Below, one piece after another: positions 17,931 through 25,794 of a stretch of 64,000 bases of DNA (within the stretch, counting starts at the first letter, position 1; every line of letters begins with the position of its first letter). Both the position numbers and the translations under genes were made by a program. This DNA comes from Iodobacter sp025352645 (GTDB taxonomy: Bacteria; Pseudomonadota; Gammaproteobacteria; Burkholderiales; Chitinibacteraceae). The notes beneath the pieces are model-generated. The model saw only the letters and a program-made list of their open reading frames with translations, had not been told where the DNA came from and made no database searches. The stretch lies in the NCBI RefSeq assembly GCF_033446605.1, contig NZ_JAWQUO010000011.1, forward strand, positions 78,789-142,788. Direction: 5' to 3'.

Positions 17931-18139
17931 CGTTTGCCCTCTGCATCTGCCCGCAGCTGAGTCACGCTTTTGCCCGCATGGCCCCAATCATCGGTATCCA
18001 CTTCTTGGATGATTACAAAGGTGGTGGCGGGGTCTTTATTTAAAACCTTAACCAGCACATCAGTCACACCAGCAATCACGGCAGCTTTTTGCTCTGCAGT
18101 GGCACCATCACGGGTAATTTGAATATTTACGACAGGCAT
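17927..18139 (-). CDS. 4-oxalocrotonate tautomerase-family protein
   Basis: The 70-residue ORF starts MPVVNIQITRDG. Pro1, which becomes the catalytic base after Met removal, is present, and the rest (TAEQKAAVIAGVTDVLVKVL, FVIIQEVDTDDWG) fits the small tautomerase superfamily subunit that assembles into hexamers. Its stop overlaps the GST start by 4 bases, so the two are coupled. A role in converting an enol or unsaturated acid whose product is handled by the GST is a guess from context. The specific substrate is unknown. Confidence 0.9.
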   Translation of the reverse strand: MPVVNIQITRDGATAEQKAAVIAGVTDVLVKVLNKDPATTFVIIQEVDTDDWGHAGKSVTQLRADAEGKR

Positions 18140-18252
18140 GAGACTTCCTTGATTAGGGTGAGTGTAGTAACCATATCAGTGCCCTTGGCTTAAATTACAA
18201 TAACCATCCAAAAATAGATTACGGCCCATAGCCCATACAATTATTTATGGGT

Positions 18253-18288
18253 AAAAAAATAGCCCACAATATTTTGCAGGCTATTTTT
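18253..18288 (-). terminator. Rho-independent terminator of the SYLF gene
   Basis: On the minus strand the stem aaaaatagcc / ggctattttt encloses about 14 bases and runs into further T residues, starting 14 bases after the stop codon at 18302. Confidence 0.8.
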
Positions 18289-18301
18289 ATAATTCTAAAT
18301 A

Positions 18302-18895
18302 TTAATTGAGTTCATCACTTTTCATGTATTTAGCGCCATTCACTGTTGCTTCTGCGCTTAAGCCATTTTCAGTGAATTGATATACATAGACGTTTTCTGC
18401 CAGATGCTTAGCACCGGCAATTTGCCCGCCTGTTTTGCCTAGCTTAGCCGCTGCGCCTGCCTCTCCGCTTGCGCTCCAACCGGATGAAACAAATTTATTA
18501 TAGGCATCGGTGCTGGTAAACACCCAAACCTCACGGGTTTCCTTAGCGCCTAAACCTAGGCCCAATTTACCCTGCAGCATATTCATATAGGTACGCTTGC
18601 CCGATGCAACCGCTACCCCATCCCCACCACCGGCCCCAACAAACATGGCCTGAAAACCACCCGTGCGAAACACCGCATAGGCTGGTGCTTTAGCAATTTG
18701 AGACTTAGCTTTAGGATATTTTTTATAAACTTGTGCCAGTGTATCGCTAGCAGTGCGATCAATTTCTGTACGGCGCTCTGCGGGTGTTTTTTGATCCGCC
18801 GCCGAAGCGCTATTATTTTGTTTTACTGCAGAATCTGCCAATACTGGCAAAGAAAGCATGGTGGCTAGCACCAGAATCGTTGAACGTAATCGCAT
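18302..18895 (-). CDS. Exported SYLF (Ysc84-like) lipid-binding domain protein
   Basis: The 197-residue protein has a signal peptide ending about MLSLPVLADS (residue 22). The SYLF domain follows, with YAVFRTGGFQAMFVGAGGGDGVAV, NMLQGKLGLGLGAKETREVWVFTS and ENVYVYQFTENGLSAEATVNGAKY. In eukaryotes this domain binds phosphoinositides; bacterial copies are periplasmic or envelope proteins of unknown role. It is monocistronic with its own terminator. The start is an ATG preceded by aggagtttaat on the minus strand. Confidence 0.88.
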   Translation of the reverse strand: MRLRSTILVLATMLSLPVLADSAVKQNNSASAADQKTPAERRTEIDRTASDTLAQVYKKYPKAKSQIAKAPAYAVFRTGGFQAMFVGAGGGDGVAVASGKRTYMNMLQGKLGLGLGAKETREVWVFTSTDAYNKFVSSGWSASGEAGAAAKLGKTGGQIAGAKHLAENVYVYQFTENGLSAEATVNGAKYMKSDELN

Positions 18896-19577
18896 AATTA
18901 AACTCCTAATTGGATAAATTTCAGATAAGTTCTTACAAAGATAAGCGCTTATTATTCTTTAAACTTATTAAGTTTTTAACTATTAACTCTCCTAATATTA
19001 CGTTATGTATCCAAACAATTCTTTAGTTAAAAAATAAGCTACGTAATATTTATTTAACAACATAAAGACTGCGCTTATTTTTAATAACTTTCCACCATAA
19101 AATGATAAATTGCTTAAAATTACCATTAATCACTTTGTGCAGTTCAATCCATAAAAAAGCAAAATTACAGCAAATAAGTGCAATTAATAGTTACCTGATT
19201 ATGTCTCTTAGTCAAACGCCTCATCAATATCGTAGGGCGGGTGCAACCCGCGTTTTTTTCAGCACTACTCGCGGGTTGCACCCGCCCTACAAATAGCATA
19301 TTGCTTAAGTTGATAGGATTGGGGTGCAACCCGCGTCTTTATTCAGTGTTGTTCGCCGGTTACACCTGCCCTAGCAATCCAAAAACAGAGCGTGGTTCTA
19401 AAAAATAGGTTTACATCGGCGTTATTGAGCAGGAGACATAATCAGTTTAATTAATCTAAATCACCGCACCTAATCAGTAATCCAATGCCATGCCCAACAG
19501 TGCGGCAATCGTGCCCAAGGCTTACAGCAGATACACAGGTATAATCGCGGCTACCTGATCAACACACTCCCGCCCCT
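18896..19577. other. 682-base intergenic region with AT-rich DNA and a MITE-like element
   Basis: Bases 18896-19190 are AT-rich with no supported gene and probably hold the SYLF promoter. Bases 19195-19445 are an inverted-repeat element (listed separately). Bases 19446-19577 hold the mutL promoter region. The small ORFs here are not convincing. Confidence 0.55.
19195..19445. mobile_element. MITE-like non-autonomous element, copy 1 (terminal inverted repeats CTGATTATGTCTC...)
   Basis: The left end ctgattatgtctcttagtca (19195-19214) is matched in inverse by tgagcaggagacataatcag (19426-19445), with 3 mismatches in 20. The 251-base interior has two tandem copies of a GGGTGCAACCCGCG...GGTTGCACCCGCC hairpin, separated by gcatattgcttaagttgataggatt. 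It contains no ORF. The same ends bound 44252-44419. No clear target duplication is seen at this copy. Confidence 0.7.
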
Positions 19578-21518
19578 ATGCCACGTATCCAGCAATTACC
19601 CGACCATTTAATCAACCAAATCGCCGCGGGTGAGGTGGTAGAGCGCCCTGCTTCTGCGCTAAAAGAGCTGCTTGAAAACAGCCTAGATGCAGGCAGCCAA
19701 AGCCTAAATATCGAGCTATTGGCGGGTGGCACTAAGCTGATTAAGGTGATTGACGATGGCTGCGGCATTGCCAAAGACGAGCTGCCACTGGCGCTGCACC
19801 GCCACGCCACCAGTAAAATCCGTGATTTGGATGATTTGCAAAAAGTGGCCACACTGGGCTTTAGGGGTGAAGGGCTGGCGAGTATTGCCTCGGTTTCAAG
19901 GCTTACACTCAGCAGCCGGGAAGAAGGCTCTGATTACGCCTGGCGGGTAGATGCCGATAATGGCCATGTCAGCGAGCCCGAGCCAACATCGCTCAGCCAA
20001 GGTAGCGCGATTGAAATTCACGAGTTGTATTACCAAGTACCGGCTAGGCGTAAATTTTTAAAATCAGAATCCACCGAATTTGCGCATTGCAGCGATATGG
20101 TGCAGCGGCTAGCGCTAGCCAACCCTGGCGTGCAATTTACTCTCACCCATAATGGCCGCGCCCAGCTGCGCCTTTTGCCGGGTGATTTAGCCAAACGCGC
20201 GGCGGCGATTTTAGGCGATGAGTTTGTAGCCTCAGGCGTGCAGGTAGATGAAGGATTTGGCGGCTTACGCCTGTGGGGAATTACTGGCTCGCCAACGCTG
20301 GGTAAATCCAGCCGCGATGCGCAGTATTTCTTTGTAAATGGCCGCTTTGTACGGGATAAAGTGGTGCAACACGCACTGCGTGAAGCTTACCGCGATGTGC
20401 TGCACCACGATAAACACGCCGCCTATTGCTTGTTTTTAGAGCTTGATCCTGAAGGGGTGGATGTTAACGTTCATCCAACCAAAATTGAAGTGCGCTTTCG
20501 TGAATCGCAAGCGATTTACCGCTTTATGCTCACCAGCCTAAAAAAAGCGCTCGCAGGTACCCGCGCGGGCACAACGCCTGCGGGCATCGATCCTGAAACC
20601 GGCGAAATTGCCGCACCAGACTCTAGCGTCATGGCCCCCGCCCCAGCCATGGCGCCTAAAAATTATGCAGAAATGGCGCGCAAGCAGGGCAATATCCCGC
20701 TACAGCCACGTATACAAGCCCCGATGGCATTTTATGAAACGATGTTTGGTGATTTGAAACACGGCCAAAACCATGAATCGGGCGCGGTCAATCATGTAGG
20801 GTGGGCACCTGTGCCCACGCGTTCAGATGTCCAAGAGCACACATTTGCCCCAGCCGTCCCTGCCGGTGCATTGATGCCCGCCGCGGCAATCCCTGCATCC
20901 ACAGCGCCTTCCCGTGCCAGCAGCTCAGATACCGTTCCGCCACTCGGCTTTGCACTGGGGCAGCTGCACGGTGTGTATATCTTGGCGCAAAATGCCGAGG
21001 GGCTAATCGTGGTAGATATGCACGCCGCGCATGAGCGGGTGGTGTATGAGCAACTTAAAAACGCTCTTGATCTGCAACAAATGCCCACCCAGCCACTGCT
21101 CATCCCGCATGTTTTTCCTGCGGATAAACACGATGTGGCCACAGTCGAAGACAACGCGGCCACGCTGGAAGCGATTGGCTTTGAGATCTCGGTGCAATCT
21201 CCCACCCAGCTTGCCATCCGCGCCCTGCCCATGCTGCTGAAAGACGCTAACCCCATCGAGCTGGCGCAAGCCGTGCTCAAAGATATTCGTACCGTAGGCG
21301 CGAGCGAAGTATTGGCAGGCAGGCAAAATGAACTACTCGCCACTATGGCTTGCCACGGCTCGGTACGTGCCAACCGCAGCCTAACCATTACCGAAATGAA
21401 TGCCCTACTGCGCCAAATGGAAAACACCGAACGCAGCGGCCAATGCAATCACGGCCGCCCCACTTGGTTCAGAATGACGCTGAACGAGCTGGATAAAATG
21501 TTTATGCGTGGCTCGTAA
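19578..21518 (+). CDS. mutL: DNA mismatch repair protein MutL
   Basis: The 646-residue GHKL ATPase couples MutS mismatch recognition to strand removal. N-terminal motifs are intact: ELLENSLDAGS, DDGCGI and TLGFRGEGLASIASVSRL. The C-terminal part contains DMHAAHERVVYE, matching the metal-binding DQHA(X2)E(X4)E signature of MutL proteins with endonuclease activity, together with ACHGSVRA and CNHGRPTW. This points to a MutH-independent system. The linker (residues about 340-460) is Ala/Pro-rich and includes a 26-base segment of a dispersed palindromic repeat read in frame (20796-20821). It is monocistronic and starts with ATG. Confidence 0.95.
   Translation: MPRIQQLPDHLINQIAAGEVVERPASALKELLENSLDAGSQSLNIELLAGGTKLIKVIDDGCGIAKDELPLALHRHATSKIRDLDDLQKVATLGFRGEGLASIASVSRLTLSSREEGSDYAWRVDADNGHVSEPEPTSLSQGSAIEIHELYYQVPARRKFLKSESTEFAHCSDMVQRLALANPGVQFTLTHNGRAQLRLLPGDLAKRAAAILGDEFVASGVQVDEGFGGLRLWGITGSPTLGKSSRDAQYFFVNGRFVRDKVVQHALREAYRDVLHHDKHAAYCLFLELDPEGVDVNVHPTKIEVRFRESQAIYRFMLTSLKKALAGTRAGTTPAGIDPETGEIAAPDSSVMAPAPAMAPKNYAEMARKQGNIPLQPRIQAPMAFYETMFGDLKHGQNHESGAVNHVGWAPVPTRSDVQEHTFAPAVPAGALMPAAAIPASTAPSRASSSDTVPPLGFALGQLHGVYILAQNAEGLIVVDMHAAHERVVYEQLKNALDLQQMPTQPLLIPHVFPADKHDVATVEDNAATLEAIGFEISVQSPTQLAIRALPMLLKDANPIELAQAVLKDIRTVGASEVLAGRQNELLATMACHGSVRANRSLTITEMNALLRQMENTERSGQCNHGRPTWFRMTLNELDKMFMRGS
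20796..20821. repeat. GTAGGGTGGGCAC palindromic repeat inside the mutL coding sequence
   Basis: gtagggtgggcacctgtgcc followed by cacgcg carries the same GTGGGCAC/GTGCCCAC core as intergenic copies at 29371, 33283 and 37032. It is translated in frame as VGWAPVPT in the MutL linker. Confidence 0.65.
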
Positions 21519-21523
21519 TACTG

Positions 21524-21580
21524 AGGGGCGGCCGTGCCCACCCATACATTCACCAAAAGCACGGCATGTTGTGCCCCTAC
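21524..21580. repeat. Palindromic repeat remnants after mutL
   Basis: Elements gaggggcggccgtgcccacc and agcacggcatgttgtgcccc resemble the GTGGGCAC and GGGCACGGCATGCCGTGCCC repeat families. There is no T tract, so terminator function is doubtful. Confidence 0.45.
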
Positions 21581-21655
21581 AGCACATTGCCATGCAGATT
21601 TAATGCATGGGTATAAAAACATGCCCACCCCACACCTTCTTTCCAACGAGCGCTC

Positions 21656-22423
21656 ATGCCAGCAAATGCCTTAATCGTTAAACTCTTTGCCGCCCCACTG
21701 CTGATTGCCGCGGCCAGTCTGGCTGGGCGGCGTTGGGGGCCGCAGATTGCTGGGCTGCTGGGCGGTCTACCGCTGGTTGCTATCCCAATTATCCTCACGC
21801 TGTGGCTAGAGCATGGCCCAGAATATGCAATCAAAGTGGCAGGGTCGGCATCGGCGGGGCTGTGGGCTAATGTGGTGTATATGCTGGTGCTGGCCCATGC
21901 CAGCCGCTATTTTGCTTGGCAGGGTACGATTATCGCCGGATGGGTGGCCTATTTAGCGGTGGCTTTTGCTCTGGCTGGCAGCGGGCTAGCGTCGTCCGGT
22001 TTTGTTAGCGTCAGCGTGCTGGCTGGGCTGTGGATTGCCATTTATTTTATCCCGCGCCCACAGGCGATCAATAGCTCGTCGCTGCCTAAAATTGAGCTTT
22101 ACGCCCGTATGCTGGCGGCGCTATTGCTAGTGCTTGGCTTATCTAGCGTGTCTTTAATGCTGGGCAGCACCATGACGGGCGTGCTGGCGGGGTTTCCGGT
22201 GGCCGCCACCGTTATTCCTGCATTTACCCTTGCCAACGCAGGCCGCAACCCTTTGCTACTGCAATTAAGGGGATTTTTAATCGGCCTCACCGGCTTTAGC
22301 GTGTTCTTTTTAGTCTGGACACCGCTAGCCACCCAAATAGGCCTGCTCGCCTTCGCCCCCGCCTTAGCCGCAGCGCTATTAACAGGGTTCTTGGTGCGAT
22401 ATTTAAGCCATAGATTTCACTGA
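21656..22423 (+). CDS. Polytopic inner-membrane protein of unknown function
   Basis: The 255-residue protein is almost entirely hydrophobic, with about eight predicted transmembrane helices. Two internally similar glycine/proline motifs, IAGLLGGLPLVAIPII near residue 30 and TGVLAGFPVAATVIPAF near residue 170, suggest an inverted or direct duplication of a four-helix unit. This is typical of small transporters or channels. I do not recognise a specific family and do not assign a substrate. It follows mutL by 137 bases and may have its own promoter. Confidence 0.75.
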   Translation: MPANALIVKLFAAPLLIAAASLAGRRWGPQIAGLLGGLPLVAIPIILTLWLEHGPEYAIKVAGSASAGLWANVVYMLVLAHASRYFAWQGTIIAGWVAYLAVAFALAGSGLASSGFVSVSVLAGLWIAIYFIPRPQAINSSSLPKIELYARMLAALLLVLGLSSVSLMLGSTMTGVLAGFPVAATVIPAFTLANAGRNPLLLQLRGFLIGLTGFSVFFLVWTPLATQIGLLAFAPALAAALLTGFLVRYLSHRFH

Positions 22424-22479
22424 TATTACTTCTGCGGTAAAAGGATAAAGACCAAAGCAAGGCCAGCTGCCAATCTGAA

Positions 22480-23568
22480 TTACATCAGGGCATACGCTCC
22501 CTGATAAGCAAGATAAAGCCCAACTAAGCAAATCAGCCCACCAGAAAAGTACGGCGCTTTGCGGGCAAACTCACCAAAACCATTCCAGCGGGTGGCCACG
22601 TGTTTAACACTCAGCGCAGCCAGCATGCCAGAAGCCACCATCGTCAGAGCTAATCCAATACTAAAACACAGCACTAGCGTAGCGCCAAGGGCGATTTTCT
22701 TTAACTGTAAACACAGCAGCAGCACAGTAATAGAAGCAGGACAAGGGATCAGCCCACCAGTAAGGCCAAACATAATAATTTGGCCAGTAGTGACTTGCCG
22801 ATCGGCAAAACGGCGACGAATATCATTGGCATGTGCACGCTCATGCGGGTCTTGATAGCCGGCAGCCGAAACATCCAGCCCCTGATCATCTGCATGGTGA
22901 TGATCGTGCTCGGTAAACTCTACCTCATACTCATGGCTATGGTGTGCGTGGCCTAAGCGTAAACGGGCGATAAACTCATGAGGCTCAGGGATTTCTTGCT
23001 CAGATTCTACAAAGCCATCGCGCTGGATAAACGTGAAATGCTGGCGCTGACCATCACTTCTTTCTATTTCAATATGCAGCTGATCTGCGCTCCAAGCTGT
23101 GGCTTGCGCGCTTTCTTTAAGTACACGAAAACGGGGCGGTACGCCGTCTTCAAATACCTCTAACCTAAGCAGTCCATGACCTGTATCGATTTGCTTGGTG
23201 TCATGATGGTTATGATCGTGGGCAATAAACTGCTGCCGCCATGTTCGCCACATCATCCATATTGCAACCGCAATAATCAGCACGGCGGAAGCAAGCTGAA
23301 AATAAGGCTCAGTGGCCTCTGCATTCCAGCTTTGCCCAAAATACAAACCCGCCATAGCAATCGCCCAAACGACCGCCGTATGCGAAAGCGTAGCCGAGAG
23401 CCCAAGCAACACGGCCTGAGCAACCGTACCACGCACCGCAACAATAAAAGCAGCCATCATGGTTTTTGAATGCCCAGGCTCTAGCCCATGCAAGGCCCCC
23501 AGTAAGATGGCACTGGGGATAAACAGCCAGGCATTTCCCTGCTGCAAAAGAGTAGAAAAGTCAGTCAT
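22480..23568 (-). CDS. rcnA: Nickel/cobalt efflux protein RcnA-like (NicO family)
   Basis: The 362-residue inner-membrane exporter removes excess Ni(II)/Co(II). The N-terminal signature HGLEPGHSKTMMAAFIVAV and LSATLSHTAVVWAIA are characteristic. A central cytoplasmic or periplasmic insert is very rich in His (HDHNHHDT near 117; HAHHSHEYE and EHDHHHADD near 210-228), typical of metal handling. C-terminal helices include GLIPCPASITVLLLC. It is transcribed divergently from the rcnR-like regulator, and an RcnR-type operator lies between them, which fixes the metal assignment better than homology alone. It is longer than Escherichia coli RcnA (about 274) because of the insert. Confidence 0.92.
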   Translation of the reverse strand: MTDFSTLLQQGNAWLFIPSAILLGALHGLEPGHSKTMMAAFIVAVRGTVAQAVLLGLSATLSHTAVVWAIAMAGLYFGQSWNAEATEPYFQLASAVLIIAVAIWMMWRTWRQQFIAHDHNHHDTKQIDTGHGLLRLEVFEDGVPPRFRVLKESAQATAWSADQLHIEIERSDGQRQHFTFIQRDGFVESEQEIPEPHEFIARLRLGHAHHSHEYEVEFTEHDHHHADDQGLDVSAAGYQDPHERAHANDIRRRFADRQVTTGQIIMFGLTGGLIPCPASITVLLLCLQLKKIALGATLVLCFSIGLALTMVASGMLAALSVKHVATRWNGFGEFARKAPYFSGGLICLVGLYLAYQGAYALM

Positions 23569-23602
23569 GGGGGTTTTAGCATTCGTTTTGATCTTTGCAT
23601 GA

Positions 23603-23617
23603 TACTACCCCCCAGTA
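23603..23617. promoter_or_regulatory. Predicted RcnR operator
   Basis: The sequence tactaccccccagta (reverse complement TACTGGGGGGTAGTA) is an almost exact match to the G-tract inverted repeat recognised by RcnR in Escherichia coli. It lies 35 bases upstream of rcnA and 48 bases upstream of the regulator, so it can control both divergent promoters. Confidence 0.88.
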
Positions 23618-23665
23618 TAAATATGCTAATCTGCACTCCGTTTTTGTATACAGAGATCAGCCCAT

Positions 23666-23938
23666 ATGGCGCACACAAACCGAGATAAAGCCAAGCTACT
23701 TACGCGCGTTAGGCGCATACAGGGCCAAGCCACCGCGCTAGAAAAACAACTCAATGAAGACCCAGATTGCATAGCCATTCTTCAGCAGATTGCCGCTATT
23801 CGTGGCGCTGTAAATGGATTAATGACTGCGGTGATTGAAGGCCATTTAACGGAGCATATTGTGCAAGAGCCAGACCTAGCCCTAAGGCAAAAAGATTCAG
23901 AAGTGCTACTGCAGATTATTAAATCCTATTTAAAGTAA
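23666..23938 (+). CDS. rcnR: RcnR-like nickel/cobalt-responsive repressor (CsoR/RcnR family)
   Basis: The 90-residue all-helical repressor has IQGQATALEKQL and LQQIAAIRGAVNGLMTAVIEGHLTEHI, characteristic of the CsoR/RcnR/FrmR family. The four RcnR metal ligands are all present at the expected positions: His3, Cys35, His60 and His64. This separates it from FrmR and CsoR. It is divergent from rcnA with a matching operator between them. In the family, apo-protein represses and Ni(II) or Co(II) binding releases the DNA. Confidence 0.93.
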   Translation: MAHTNRDKAKLLTRVRRIQGQATALEKQLNEDPDCIAILQQIAAIRGAVNGLMTAVIEGHLTEHIVQEPDLALRQKDSEVLLQIIKSYLK

Positions 23939-24592
23939 GTACTGCGTCATAAGTTAATGGGCATTAAGGAAATCAGCATCTCCATTCCCGCGTTCAAGCC
24001 TGCCCTCGGCAGCGTTAGGAAGCCTCAAAAAATCTATATTTCTAAATAATACAAGGCGCGGATGATGAGATCCGATCGTTTTTTCGAGCTTCACTTTAGT
24101 CTGGGGCAAAAATCCAGCTACACCACTTAGATCCCCGGCAAAACACTCGGTATGACGCTTTTTTAGCGCGCTTAAAACTTATGAAAACTTGTCATGCATT
24201 ATGTTAGCGATCAGGTATTAGGCACTTTAAAAAGTGAAAATCATGCGGGATATGACAATAAATTACAAAAACCCACAGCTAAGCTCGCATAAGGCAAGAT
24301 CATCCTCTGCCTCATTTTTAAGCTCGCTTACAAGCATAAATTAGCCATAGCAGCCGATAAACCTGATCGATTGATTGATTACATCTTGGCTAATCTATAA
24401 AAGTAATCAATAACTGAGCAACTCAGTACAGAAATAATCAGCCGGCTTTTTGAAAAATCAGCGATATCGCTGCGATATGCAACAGCAAAGCCAATGATTA
24501 CTTTAGGGTTACTAGATGAGAATTTATACAGCGATGAGGTGATGTTGCTGCTTTATTTTATTGCCTAAAGCAGTGCAAACCTTTGATTTGAT
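23939..24592. other. 654-base gap with interrupted repeat and possible gene remnant
   Basis: Bases 23981-24157 are an interrupted dRS3-like element. Between about 24290 and 24570 there are short stretches with protein-like composition on the plus strand: one ending IDYILANL then stop near 24398, and one ending SDEVMLLLYFIA then stop near 24568. They are separated by stops and lack a start, so they may be a decayed gene. I cannot name it. Confidence 0.4.
23981..24157 (+). repeat. dRS3-like composite element, copy 3, interrupted by about 110 bases
   Basis: The left part (ccattcccgcg at 23982) and right part (tccagc...ttagatccccggcaaaacactcggtatgacg to 24157) match the ordered blocks of the other copies. 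Between them lie about 110 unrelated bases including agcctcaaaaaatctatatt. Flanks aaatcagcat (left) and cttttttagc (right) match copy 2. Confidence 0.6.
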
Positions 24593-24669
24593 TGGTGCGC
24601 CCAGTAGGAATCGAACCTACGACCTTCAGCTTCGGAAACTGACACTCTATCCAACTGAGCTATGAGCGC
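24593..24669 (-). tRNA. tRNA-Arg (anticodon CCG)
   Basis: Reading the minus strand, the acceptor arms GCGCTCA / TGGGCGC pair over 7 bases and are followed by A and encoded CCA. The D-arm AGCTCAGTTGGATAGAG, anticodon stem TCAGT/GCTGA with loop TTCCGAA (anticodon CCG) and T-loop GGTTCGATTCC are all standard. It is a single gene. Confidence 0.96.
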
Positions 24670-24815
24670 ACTTGAGGAAGGAGCGAATAATAACGTGTTT
24701 ATGCGCATCAGTCTATGTGTAGGCTTTGTTGCTTGCTACAAAATGTCGGTATAATCCCCGTCAATAATATATGGTTTTATTTCCAACTCATGAACTTACA
24801 TAAAAAGGGATGACA

Positions 24816-25565
24816 ATGAGCGGTAGCAACGTGAAAGCGTCAAAGGGCATTGCTGGCATGATTCTGGCGGCAGTGATTGGGGTACCGCTATTTGTTTATC
24901 TGCTTATCAAGCTATTTACGTCAGGCAGTGGCATTGATGTCACACGCTCGACCATGACTACAGAAGCAGTGTCCGCACGCTTACAGCCCGTAGGCAGTAT
25001 CAAGATTGTGGATGGTGGCCCTCCTGGCTCTAAAAGCGGTAAGGCAGTTTACGAAGCGGTCTGTATTTCCTGTCATGGCACGGGCTTAGCAGGCGCTCCT
25101 AAGTTTGCCGATGCCGGTGCTTGGGGCGCGCGTATTTCTAAAGGCTTTGAAACCCTTTGGACTCACGCCATCAAAGGCTTTAATGCAATGCCTGTTAAAG
25201 GTGGTGCGGCTGATTTATCTGATGATGAAGTCAAACGTGCGGTTGCATTTATGGCAAATGCAGGTGGCGCTAAGTTTGAAGAGCCTAAAGTAGCGGGTGC
25301 AGCAGCAGGTGGCGCAGTAGATCCAGCCACTAAGGGTAAAGAAATTTATGATTCAGTATGCATGGCTTGCCACGCTGCGGGCATAGCGGGTGCGCCTAAG
25401 TTTGGCGACAAGGCCGCTTGGGCTCCACGCTTGAAAGATGGTGTAGATAACGCCATTGCCATTGCCACAAAAGGCTTAAACGCAATGCCACCTAAAGGCG
25501 GCTATAGCGGCTCAGATGCAGAATTTGCTGCAGCGGCCCACTATATTATTAACGCCAGCAAGTAA
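24816..25565 (+). CDS. Membrane-anchored di-haem cytochrome c5
   Basis: The 249-residue protein has one N-terminal transmembrane anchor (about residues 12-34) and two homologous cytochrome c5 domains facing the periplasm. Haem motifs are CISCH (Cys83, Cys86, His87) and CMACH (Cys182, Cys185, His186). Each domain has its Met ligand in a GFNAMPVKGG or GLNAMPPKGG segment. The domains are joined by an Ala/Gly-rich linker. Neisseria has the same two-domain c5, which donates electrons to terminal oxidases or nitrite reductase. The start at 24816 is favoured over 24810 because of aaaaaggga at proper spacing. A terminator follows. Confidence 0.92.
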   Translation: MSGSNVKASKGIAGMILAAVIGVPLFVYLLIKLFTSGSGIDVTRSTMTTEAVSARLQPVGSIKIVDGGPPGSKSGKAVYEAVCISCHGTGLAGAPKFADAGAWGARISKGFETLWTHAIKGFNAMPVKGGAADLSDDEVKRAVAFMANAGGAKFEEPKVAGAAAGGAVDPATKGKEIYDSVCMACHAAGIAGAPKFGDKAAWAPRLKDGVDNAIAIATKGLNAMPPKGGYSGSDAEFAAAAHYIINASK

Positions 25566-25582
25566 TTTAGCGGTGTTATCAC

Positions 25583-25612
25583 AAAAAAGCGGGCAGCTTT
25601 GCTCGCTTTTTT
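25583..25612 (+). terminator. Rho-independent terminator of cytochrome c5
   Basis: The stem aaaaaagcgggc / gctcgctttttt (12 pairs with one G-T) has a 6-base loop and ends in a T run 47 bases after the stop. Confidence 0.85.
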
Positions 25613-25690
25613 GCGTTTATCAAGCCACTATTTCCCTTGATATGAGGTGGTGATTCACAGAAAATGCCCACCCTTAGCTGATGCTATTGG

Positions 25691-25713
25691 CTTAAATCAG
25701 CAACTGATTTAAG
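25691..25713. other. Perfect hairpin in leader region of gdx
   Basis: cttaaatcag / ctgatttaag pair perfectly over 10 bases with a 3-base loop, about 80 bases before the SMR start. There is no T tract. It might be an operator or leader structure. Confidence 0.45.
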
Positions 25714-25794
25714 TAACAATGGCCTACTCCGTATTTCTTCCGGGTTTCCGATATGGGGTGTGTCTATTAGCCCGTGGTGTGCAAGGCACTTATT

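Noticed and set aside
19102..19296. 64-residue ORF at the left end of the MITE-like element
   Set aside because: It has no ribosome-binding site and runs into the palindromic repeat; its composition is not protein-like.
20792..21448. 218-residue minus-strand ORF in mutL
   Set aside because: It is antisense to the conserved MutL C-terminal domain and has no recognisable domain.
25640..25794. Known guanidine riboswitch upstream of gdx
   Set aside because: I looked for the conserved cores of guanidine-I, -II (ACGR loops) and -III and did not find them by eye.
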